Source of the DNA: Mytilus californianus
Lineage: Eukaryota; Mollusca; Bivalvia; Mytilida; Mytilidae
Length of the DNA: 64,000 nucleotides
Assembly (NCBI RefSeq): GCF_021869535.1
Contig: NW_026262668.1
Coordinates: 76,529,558-76,593,557 of the forward strand
Direction of reading: 5' to 3'
Below the pieces are notes generated by a model, which was given only the letters and a program-made list of their open reading frames with translations, did not search any database and was not told where the DNA came from. This document shows positions 56,125 through 64,000 of this stretch, piece by piece (positions within the stretch are counted from its first letter, which is position 1; each line of letters starts with the position of its first letter). The position numbers and the translations under genes were made by a program.

Positions 56125-56911
56125 GTATTCATATTGTCTGGATCTATAAATCAAATTTCATTTATTCCCCCAACAGTTCAGTTGTCTCATCACCACCGTC
56201 AGTTCAACTCGTTCGGCAGCCATGCTGCGCTGTCTAAAGCAATAGGGAGCCATGCTGTGTTATTTCGTATTGACGGGTGTGTCACTGCCTTCGAAGTTTG
56301 CTTTTCATGAATGCTAATAAACTTTTTAGGCAGGGACCGGTCAAAATTTTTCAAAGCTGAGATGATTCCCAAGGGCCAAAAAATATTTGTATAATCATAA
56401 ACATATGTATATATATATATACTGAAATAAAATTTGTTTTTTTTAACAAACTTCTTGTCAGCAAATATGTCCATTATTATAATAAGTAGTCTTTTTATAA
56501 GTACTTGATTTTCCAACTAGGAGATGTTTGCAACAAGTAGCCAATGAGAGACATGTTTATTACTTTCGCGGTCTTTATCAATGATCTAAATAGGTAATTG
56601 CTTTTTCAGTTTTAACACACACAGATAATGTTCGATACAGATTTCTATACATTTGTGTCTAGTCGGAACTTTGATGTATCACTATTTAATTAAAAAATGA
56701 AAACAACACGTTATAAATTTAATGCGTCCGAAGCGCTTTTCTGGATTTACCTTCGTAATTAGTATTTCGATAGGCACGTGCATAGTATGAAAGAGAGATT
56801 CCGATTATTAAGCTGGTCTTCATCTAATTATAGAGTATCGAATGCACATGGAATCTTGGGTCATTCAAGGTTTTTCACCTCTAGGATTTCGGGATGATTG
56901 ACATGAATAAA
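56125..56911 (+). repeat. DIRS-type element split direct repeat B1
   Basis: It matches B2 (57146-57815) from TATTGTCTGGATCTATAAA to GACATGAATAAA. Shared strings include TTATTCCCCCAACA, GGCAGCCATGCTGCGCTG, GGTGTGTCACTGCC and TTGCAACAAGT. B1 carries about 150 bases (56605-56754) that B2 lacks. The first codons overlap the end of the recombinase frame. Confidence 0.85.
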
Positions 56912-57080
56912 TGTAAGCTTACAAATAATTTAGGCGTGGTTTATTCGTGTTAAAAAGCTCGTGTCTGCATGTGCGACTCTTATTGGTTGTTTCTTATTTA
57001 GAAGAGGTACACACGTGTCAAGTGTTCTGTTTCTAAAGAAGGGCGCTTTTTTTTATTTTGTGAAGCAAGTCTTATGTTTA
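56912..57080 (+). repeat. DIRS-type element split direct repeat A2
   Basis: Copy of A1 directly joined to the end of B1; it ends CAAGTCTTATGTTTA like A1. Confidence 0.85.
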
Positions 57081-57145
57081 ACCGCCGCCATCCCCAACCT
57101 CACACCTTCAATATATCAATGATCAGGGAATTATTTCAGCTACTG

Positions 57146-57815
57146 GACATTAATGAATATTTATTGTCTGGATCTATAAAGCAAATTTCATTTATTCCCC
57201 CAACAATTCAGTTGTCTCATCACCACCATCATTTCAACTCGTTCGGCAGCCATGCTGCGCTGCCTAAAGCAATACGGAGCCATGCTGTGCTCCCTCGGAA
57301 CCATGCTGTGTTCCGTCGAATTCACGGGTGTGTCACTGCCTTCGAAGTTTGCTTCTCATGAATGCTAATAAACTTTTTAGGCATGGACCGGTCAAAATTT
57401 ATACATTGCTGAGATGATTCCCAAGGGCCAAAAAATATAATTTTGTATAATCATAAACCTATGTATAGATATATATATTGAAATAAAATTTGGTTTTTTT
57501 AACAAACTTCTTGTCAGCAGATATGTCCATTATTATAATAAGCAGTCTGTTTATAAGTACTTGATTTTCCAACTAGGAGATGTTTGCAACAAGTGGCCAA
57601 TGAGACATATTTATTACTTTCGCGGTCTTTGTCAATGATCTAAATAGATAATTGCTTTAACATTAGTATTTCCATAGGTACGTGCATAGTATGAAAGAGA
57701 GATTTCGGTCATTAAGCTGGTTTTCATCTAACAATAGAGTATCGAATGCACATGGAATCTTGGGTCATTCAAGGTCTTTCAACTCTAGGATTTCGGGATG
57801 ATTGACATGAATAAA
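57146..57815 (+). repeat. DIRS-type element split direct repeat B2
   Basis: Copy of B1 without the 150-base segment. The 65 bases before it translate as TFNISMIRELFQLLDINEYL, which looks like the recombinase region just N-terminal to the HxxR box, so B2 probably began further upstream than the B1 match now shows. The frame 57074-57361 is not an independent gene. Confidence 0.8.
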
Positions 57816-57850
57816 CTGATAAAATTTTCGTGATGTCCAAATCTTGAACA

Positions 57851-57871
57851 GGGGGGGGGGGGGGGGGGGGG
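57851..57871 (+). repeat. poly(G) run, about 21 bases
   Basis: Uninterrupted G run 36 bases after the end of the DIRS-type element; length is likely to vary between individuals and between reads. Confidence 0.9.
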
Positions 57872-58606
57872 TCCAAGACAAGTTTACCAATATTGTAATG
57901 ATGATTGTCTTGATACAAATATATAAAGAATACAAGAATGATTTTCAATAAGGAAAGCTACTGCTCAACCCATAAGTGAATATTTTATGATTATGAACTA
58001 CAATGTGTATCCCGTTAAAAAATATTTGGGAATTCAATTTTGCGCCTCTGTGTCTTTAGTCTTTGTTGTAATGATAAGACATTCTATGGAACTTTTCTGA
58101 AATGTTTAATGACATCTTCGTGCACTAATAGACCCGAAGGTTTTTATTGAGGTTTTTTTTATCACATTTTGAAGTTAATACATCTATATTGTTGTACACT
58201 TTATTCTCATTTACTTCGATTATAGATGATAATATTTCAGCATCAAAAATGCACTTAAAAACTTGCGTGAAACACATTTCTCATTTAAAATGATAAATTT
58301 TCTTTTGTTCTTTCAATGTTAGTCAAAACTAATTCGCTTCCACCCATCATTGTTTTCTCAAGTTTCTATACAAAGGCTATCAATGATATGAATATAAACT
58401 TATTTAGAGAGGGGGCCAAAAACGGCCCTTGTCATACCTTGGCCTTTGATAAAGTGAAGCATTTGATATGTTAACATAAGTGAAATGACCAACTCGTTCT
58501 CCAGGAGAACTTTTAAGCGTTCAAAAAGAAATTCAGAATGCTAACTGATCAGAGGATTGCGATTGTGTAACTACGTCTAGATAGATGTTAACAATTGAAT
58601 TTTGAA
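57872..58606. other. intergenic, no gene recognised
   Basis: AT-rich noncoding DNA; no frame or repeat family that I can support. Confidence 0.45.
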
Positions 58607-58902
58607 AGGGAACTAATCTGTCAAATCCTCATTGATTTGACATTATAATGCTATTCTAGTAATTTTACAGAGCTCGAACAGGGAACGTATAGGTCAAATC
58701 CTCATTAATTTGAAATTATAATGCTATAATTTTAGTAATTATACAGGGCTCGCACAGGGAACGTATCTGTCACATCCTCATTGATTTGAAATTATAATGC
58801 TAAACTAGTAATTATGCAGAGCTGGCACAGGGAACGTATCTGTCAATTCCTCACTGATTTGAAATTATAATGCTATTCTAGTAACTATACAAAGCTCGCA
58901 CA
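58607..58902. repeat. tandem repeat, ~74-bp unit, 4 copies
   Basis: Each unit has GGGAACGTATCTGTCAAATC, CTCATTGATTTGAAATTATA, ATGCTATTCTAGTAATTATA and CAGAGCTCGCACA, starting at about 58607, 58681, 58757 and 58831. A further GGGAACGTAATTC follows the fourth. No coding frame. Confidence 0.85.
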
Positions 58903-59994
58903 GGGAACGTAATTCAATCTGTCTCCTACCCTAATGATTCCATCTCAGTCATGAACCACACCACACGCATAAGTCCCTGAATGAAATGTATATATATGAC
59001 GTGGTTTCAGTAATATTATAAACGTATTTCTTTTAAAATATGCATGCTCTTTTGGGTTTTTGATTGTTAATCACAGCTGTACAAATTACACACTTAACAA
59101 CAAAATTAAAAGGAGTGAAATTGTATAAGTATTTTGAAAAGAGTAATCGATTGTTTTAATCTGCATCGCAAGCAGTATTTTGGTTTGGCATCTCTATCAT
59201 TATAGTTAATATAACAATTGCAATTTACATTGCATGACAGAATTTTTTGCATTTTGTAGGAGCGAGATAGTAACGTGCATTAAAAGGTTTGAATTAAACA
59301 TATCTTGTAATTACAGTTTCATCGCTACACAATGAAAAAATATTTTTTCTTTGTTATGATACAAATATACGTCGAGTAAAATAATATGTAATAATCTATA
59401 GGGTTTCACTTAACTCTTTTGAAAAGTAAAGTGTTTTTTGCTATTTAATCTTCAATATAATGAATGTACGAAATCACATGATTTTTTTTATGTTTATGTT
59501 TATGATTAAACCATTGTTCATATTAATCAGTACTTAACATGCATAATTGCAGCGAAAAAGTTATATTCCGAGTTTCATCATTGATTGAAAATTGTAAAAG
59601 CGTTTATTCTTTTGAAAAAAATCATGACTGTTTCATTTATTCTTCTTCTTACTTTGTTATCGTAACATTTTGTCATATCAGTATATCATATATCACATTG
59701 ACGTCAACTAACAACACAAATTAAGTTACTAGTAATGATGAATAAAATTTCCGGCAAATGATACAATTTGTGTACATTGTTCAATATTAGAATCCAAAAA
59801 AGATGATTGAAAATATAATAAGCGGATTGTGAAAATACCAATGGACAAATAATTAGTTTTCGATCATAATTATATAATTGATTCGAAGCAAGGACATGAA
59901 AACACATAAAGATTGAAATTTTGAATTGCATGTTAGTCTTAATATTGCTCTTCATAAAAATATCGTTTCACAACTTGAAGATATTTTATCTAAT
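58903..59994. other. intergenic, no gene recognised
   Basis: AT-rich. The frames at 59539-59724 and 59704-59955 on opposite strands have no domain. Confidence 0.45.
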
Positions 59995-60705
59995 AAATAT
60001 AATAAAGAATGGCAAACAAACATTTGGTCACAGAGGAATGGTAACAAGCTTCGTACTTAGAAGCTGTATAAATCACTATAATGTACAGAGATAAATTTAA
60101 AACAAAATATGTCTATTAAATTTGCGCATGCAAAATTTAGATATGGCGTTGTCCCACTTAAAATAGAAACAGGAAGATATTGGAATAGATCAGTAAACAT
60201 GATGAAAGATGTTGGTTGTGTGTAAAAATGACATTGAAGACGTGAAACATGTTTTTACTCTATGTCCTTTATATGCAGACCTTCGAAATATATTGTAAAA
60301 TGAAGCAGAAAATCATAACTATCAATCATATAGCTTGTCTATTGACGAACATTTGTATTTTTATTCAGAAATGAAGAACTTTGTCAGGTAGTTGCTAAAA
60401 CCTGCTTTAACATTTCATGTAGAAGAACAAATTTCTTATTTCTACATAAATCATGATGAACGTTGTAATTTAAATCTTAAATATATCTGTATAGATTTAA
60501 AATGGTATAAAATATTATATATAATAATGCATTTAATAGTCTCTCATAATTCTTAATGGAATGGCACTTATATGTTCTAGTATTTAAGCAAATGATATTT
60601 TAGTGTTAGTTTTAATATACGCTATGCTTTATGTATGTACTCGAATGTTTTATGTTATACAAGTGGTGAGACTTTAATAAAATATTGAATCTGAATCTGA
60701 ATCTG
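59995..60705 (+). pseudogene. LINE C-terminal zinc-knuckle region and 3' tail
   Basis: Around 60130-60185 the + strand reads KFRYGVVPLKIETGRYWN. After a +1 shift, at 60215-60280 it gives CVC/KNDIEDVKHVFTLCPLYADL, a C..C...H....C knuckle followed by Leu-Tyr, as found at the C-terminus of many LINE RTs (zf-RVT type). The frame then reads IDEHLYFYSEMKNFV before a stop. The sequence ends with ACTTTAATAAAATATTGAATC and a (GAATCT) microsatellite to 60704, a tail typical of such elements in molluscs. The RT itself is absent: a 5'-truncated, dead LINE copy. Confidence 0.7.
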
Positions 60706-61184
60706 CCAATTTTAATTAAAAATACAGGTGCTCGGTTTCAGTTGCCTGAAAATTGATTCTAAGAAGGAATATTTAAAGATATAATTGCATATATGAATGT
60801 CATATTTCACTAGTATAGAGGTGAAAACTGCGATTTAAATGTCTTAAGTGGTCATTCTTATTTTCTTCAAGAAAGTCAAATTTTCTACTTTAAGCTTTAT
60901 CTAATTTACTACGGATTTGACATGGCTATTTTTTTAATCTGATTTACTATGGAATTTGGCATGGCTATCTTTTTTTCATGTTTAACAAATTTAAGAATAT
61001 AACATTAAAATATCAGAATTAAATGCCTTAATAAAAGTGTAAGTTGTGGTATAGTAACTGCGTTCCTCTCCGTAGTACTTGGGCTTATCGAAGGTATTTG
61101 GCGTGGGTAAACAAAAAAAATGACAGATATTTGTCATAATTTGTCACATCACATCATCGTAAAGTCGTGCATGCCTTCGAACGT
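60706..61184. other. intergenic, no gene recognised
   Basis: AT-rich, nothing distinguishable. Confidence 0.45.
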
Positions 61185-61480
61185 TTTAAGGACAACATCA
61201 CGGAGAGGTTGACCATTATGAAATATCTGTTACGGTTGACAACGGGAATCATCGATTGTAATATCACCGAATGAGATTGTACAAACCCCGAGCAATACGA
61301 AGGGTGTCACATGTGGAGCAGGATCTGCTTATCCTTTCGGTGCACCTAATATCATTCCTACCTTTGTTTAAATGGGGTCTGTGTTTTTTCTTGCTTTGGT
61401 TTATACTGTTATATTTTGTGCTTGTTAATTTTCAATATGTGTGCTGTTTCTACCTGTAACCGCCTCGTCTTTTGTTTTTG
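61185..61480 (+). repeat. dispersed repeat R1, diverged
   Basis: ACATCACGGAGAGGTTGACC, TATGAAATATCTGTTACGG, GAAGGGTGTCACATGTGGAGC and AGGATCTGCTTATCCTTTCG correspond to 30487-30680 in order. The frame at 61271-61459 is a by-product. Confidence 0.65.
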
Positions 61481-61679
61481 TCCTTATAAAAGTGTTTTAA
61501 TTTCAAGAATTCTCATTTGGTCAAGTTTAAGGGTTAGAGCATTTACATGACCGGTGGTTTATGAATTTGGTGGTGTCTTATGTTGATTGAAGAGTCAACT
61601 ACCAACACGCTATCGTGTGATGCCTGCTCACTTTGTTTAACTTATAAACATATTTGATACATGTACAATGTATGAGTAA

Positions 61680-61890
61680 CACGACTGGTGATCATGTGTA
61701 ACATAATCTGCTCAAACTTCCGGAACTCTTGAGATCACTCTCGGGTTTTCAGTTTCTTTTTTCAGTGAAGTGTTTTGTTGATTTGTTTGTCTTTTCGTCG
61801 TTCGTCTTTTTTTGCCATGGCGTTGTCAGTTCCTTTTTGACTTGTGACTTTTGAATGTCCCCTTGGTATTTTCCGCCTTTTTTTGCCAAT
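61680..61890 (+). repeat. dispersed repeat R1, second copy
   Basis: CGACTGGTGATCATGTGTAAC-like start, TTGAGATCACTCTCGGGTTT, TTGCCATGGCGTTGTCAGTTC, GAATGTCCCCTTGGTATTTTC. It directly follows the previous diverged copy. Confidence 0.7.
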
Positions 61891-62954
61891 GTAATTTATT
61901 TCGTGTTTATAGAAAAAATACAATAAGATTTTTGATCGTTGAACTTGTTTTTAAGGTACTAGTTGTAAAACAAACAACACATTTTGTAAGGTTTTACAAA
62001 AGCATTTTTATCTCAATAGAAAAAAAAAGACTAAATAAGAGAAATGTGAAATGAAATATGAAACTGAAAAGAAAATAGATGGGTCACCGATTTTTTTCTT
62101 CTTTCTAAAATAGATTATAAAACAATTCACTGAACATTCCTTTATAAAGAGTTATTTCTCCTAATAAGGATATGTAAAAATGTTTTTAAATTAATTATTT
62201 AAAACTTTTCTTCATTTGTAAAAACAGTCGCAATAATAAAATAAAATTATATCATTTTTTTTTTAAATGATAAATGAATTGCATACCAGCCGCAAAATTT
62301 GCTTATTTCATTTAAAATCTAGACCAGTAGGATTCTGCTATTTTACGATCCAAGATTGCGGAACCCAAATATTACCTGAATACATATGATATAAATAATA
62401 ATTCTTTTTGAAAAAGTTTTGAATAATTAGGTTTTTACACGGTGTTCTGTTTTATGCTTAGCAATATATTGTCATTTTAAATCTGGTACTTACTTTGATA
62501 CATGTAGGTTAACATACAATCTCCAACTATAGACTGATGCCCACAAAATATGTCAAGCTTTAAATCTTCCCGAGTCCATGAAATTAATGATTTAAAAATA
62601 ACAGCCTACAACCAGTTACTCAAATACATTTTCAATGTGTTTTTTTTATCGCTTTTCTATTACACGAATATTTCTTGGATTTGGAGTACTGTTAAATTTT
62701 TAAAATAAAGTCCCTTCCCGCAACAAATTGAAGTCAAAGACATCGTCTTTGTTTCATTCATTCTTTGGTTCTAACAAAGACTTACATTTTCGTCCAAATG
62801 AAATATTTACAGTTCGTGTCACATTTTTTTGTATTGAAAAAAAAAACATTTAAATATGAGAAACTTCTGTCCGTGATATCAAGGACGATTAATCAATGTT
62901 GACCCAATGTCAAATTTGTATATATGAATTATCATATATAAATGTATAAAACCA
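61891..62954. other. intergenic, no gene recognised
   Basis: AT-rich; the frame at 61851-62054 begins in the R1 copy and has no domain. No other structure recognised. Confidence 0.45.
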
Positions 62955-63030
62955 TATCGTTGGTTTTGTGGCAGTGACCTCGCATTGAGTTCGGGAGGTT
63001 GTGTGTTTGATTTCGGGAAAAGTCAAATAA
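62955..63030 (+). repeat. possible tRNA-derived SINE fragment
   Basis: TTTGTGGCAGTGACCTCGC, TTGAGTTCGGGAGGTTGTG and GTGTTTGATTTCGGGAAAAG resemble a tRNA-like A box and B box (GTTCGATTCC-like) in the correct order. I recall similar strings as a mollusc SINE head. Target duplications were not found. Confidence 0.4.
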
Positions 63031-63239
63031 AAAACGCGAAATTTAATATTTACAGTACTGCTTATCCGCTTTGTATGCAAAATGAATGAGTAAGAGCAAA
63101 GTCTAGATCCGAATAATTTGTGTCGAATGGATGACACATGTATTTCTTAGGACTGTTACCATGTGACCTATAAAATAATATATATATACAACTCGACGTA
63201 TCTGTCTAGCACAAAACAGAGTTGATATTTACACCACGC

Positions 63240-63310
63240 TGACGTGTTCTTGTTCTGAATATGCATACAATACTTGCAGCTGGACATTCGACATGATAAC
63301 ACAATCCAAC
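63240..63310 (+). repeat. fragment of the dispersed repeat of 5280-5330
   Basis: GTTCTTGTTCTGAATATGCAT and TACTTGCAGCTGGACATTC parallel CTCGTCCTGAATATGCATG and TTTGCTACTGGACGCTAAG. Confidence 0.5.
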
Positions 63311-63524
63311 GGCTTTGTTTTATCTGGGACTAATTTATCCATTAGTCACAGGTCATAATGTATAAATGAACATATACAGTTGTCAGACTAAAAAGTAAAT
63401 AGTATTAAACGTTTGAAATTGATCAAAATAATCATAAAAATAGTTATCAATTAAATGAAATAAATATAAATTATTCTAGGGTAAATGGATAAAATAAGAT
63501 CAATAAAAAGACATACTTTTATCA

Positions 63525-63580
63525 TAGAAATAAGGAAATGTACTTTGTTATGACTGCCAATGAGACAACTATCAACCAGG
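63525..63580 (+). repeat. dispersed repeat R2, terminal fragment
   Basis: TTATGACTGCCAATGAGACA and ACTATCAACCAGGG match the start of R2 (GGTATGATTGCCAATGAGAC, ACTATCCACC). Confidence 0.65.
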
Positions 63581-63734
63581 GATTGTTCACATGTTACACA
63601 TATGGTGAATATATTGAAAGTTAAGTATCTCACTTGTGTGGTTTTAATGAGCAAATGAATATGTCTATATAAAGTATAAACTTAGTTACATAATAACTTC
63701 TAATGTCAAATATATATGATCAAATCAAATGTTT

Positions 63735-64000
63735 TGGAAAAGGAGTATAAATGAACAGTTCCATGAACTACTTTTTAATTTCTGTGCTACATCAAAAGAA
63801 TGCAATTCTTCTATATCAAACAAACGGTTAAATGTACTTTCTGCAATGAAGATATTGAGCACATATTTTGAACATGCTTTATAATATGAGATTTATGGAT
63901 TAAATTCAGTGATTGGTTTTATTACCAAACACAAATAATAATTCCCTTAAACATGGATATCATTTTATCAGGAAATTTAGGAAACACAGGAAATGATAAC
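63735..64000 (+). pseudogene. LINE ORF2 C-terminal fragment, continuing past the window
   Basis: In one frame from 63830 the + strand reads KCTFCNEDIEHIF, stop, TCFII, stop, DLWIKFSDWFYYQTQIIIPL and MDIILSGNLGNTGND up to the last base. The C..C......H....C knuckle followed by a Leu-Trp and aromatic-rich segment is the C-terminal layout of LINE (L1/CR1-like) ORF2 proteins. Both stops are TGA; the first, at 63869, stands where Trp is usual (HIFWTC), so TGG to TGA changes are likely. The upstream 63735-63829 part (NEQFHELLF...) may belong to it in another frame. The element is cut by the window edge. Confidence 0.7.

Larger units (their letters stand above)
51310..57815 (+). mobile_element. DIRS/Ngaro-type tyrosine-recombinase retrotransposon, decayed but structurally complete
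   Basis: The order is A1 (51310-51487), Gag-like region, RT-RNase H, tyrosine recombinase, B1 (to 56911), A2 (56912-57080), B2 (to 57815). Split direct repeats of the form A1...B1-A2-B2 are known for the PAT/Ngaro type of DIRS-order elements, which integrate through a tyrosine recombinase and leave no target duplication; none is seen here. The B1/A2 junction is exact: B1 ends GACATGAATAAA and A2 begins TGTAAGCTTAC, and B2 ends with the same GACATGAATAAA. All coding parts carry stops or frameshifts, so this copy is not autonomous. A C run (51966-51989) and a G run (57851-57871) lie inside and just outside the element. Confidence 0.85.

Noticed and set aside
57074..57361. 95-codon frame rich in His and Ala as an independent gene
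   Set aside because: It spans the A2/B2 junction of the DIRS-type element, and its second half is repeated in B1; it is the end of the recombinase frame plus repeat sequence.

Overview
This is eukaryotic, AT-rich, intron-containing DNA packed with decayed transposable elements. I read it as a bivalve mollusc, most likely a marine mussel (Mytilus or a close relative). The reasons are several dispersed repeat families that I recognise from memory as typical of mussel genomes, and a protein tail module that I associate with molluscs. No bacterial operons, rRNA genes, confident tRNA genes or CRISPR arrays are present.

Only one convincing host gene is visible, on the + strand from about 17.25 to 36.19 kb. 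It has five immunoglobulin-domain exons (17251-17553, 18357-18635, 24230-24520, 29335-29619, 33698-34012), each bounded by phase-1 introns, and a terminal exon (35865-36187) with a Cys-rich CxCPC motif, a charged stalk, one transmembrane helix and a short cytoplasmic tail. Together they encode 598 residues of a type I membrane IgSF protein. The signal-peptide exon was not found and may lie upstream of the window. One intron uses a GC-AG splice pair, and a 278-bp MITE sits directly upstream of the last acceptor.

Everything else is mobile or repeated DNA. 0-17 kb holds Penelope-like element (PLE) remnants, a TTAA-flanked MITE inserted in another copy of itself, a ~170-bp satellite grading into a 29-bp satellite, two elements sharing terminal modules but with different cores, a palindromic (CGGTTAACCG) array, and a nearly full-length PLE reverse transcriptase broken by stops. 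The introns of the Ig gene carry a 2.3-kb element with a ~500-bp core repeated four times, the 3' end of a retroelement and an antisense LINE end.

36-64 kb is intergenic: a tandem-core element, a long hairpin, a 1.26-kb TIR element with a hidden unidentified coding segment, two minus-strand retroelement copies (one split by a 1.2-kb insert with a hairpin and tRNA-like boxes), a 6.5-kb DIRS/Ngaro-type tyrosine-recombinase retrotransposon whose split direct repeats (A1...B1-A2-B2) can be read, and two LINE C-terminal remnants. All boundaries and frames were worked out by eye; family names rest on motif recognition, not on searches.
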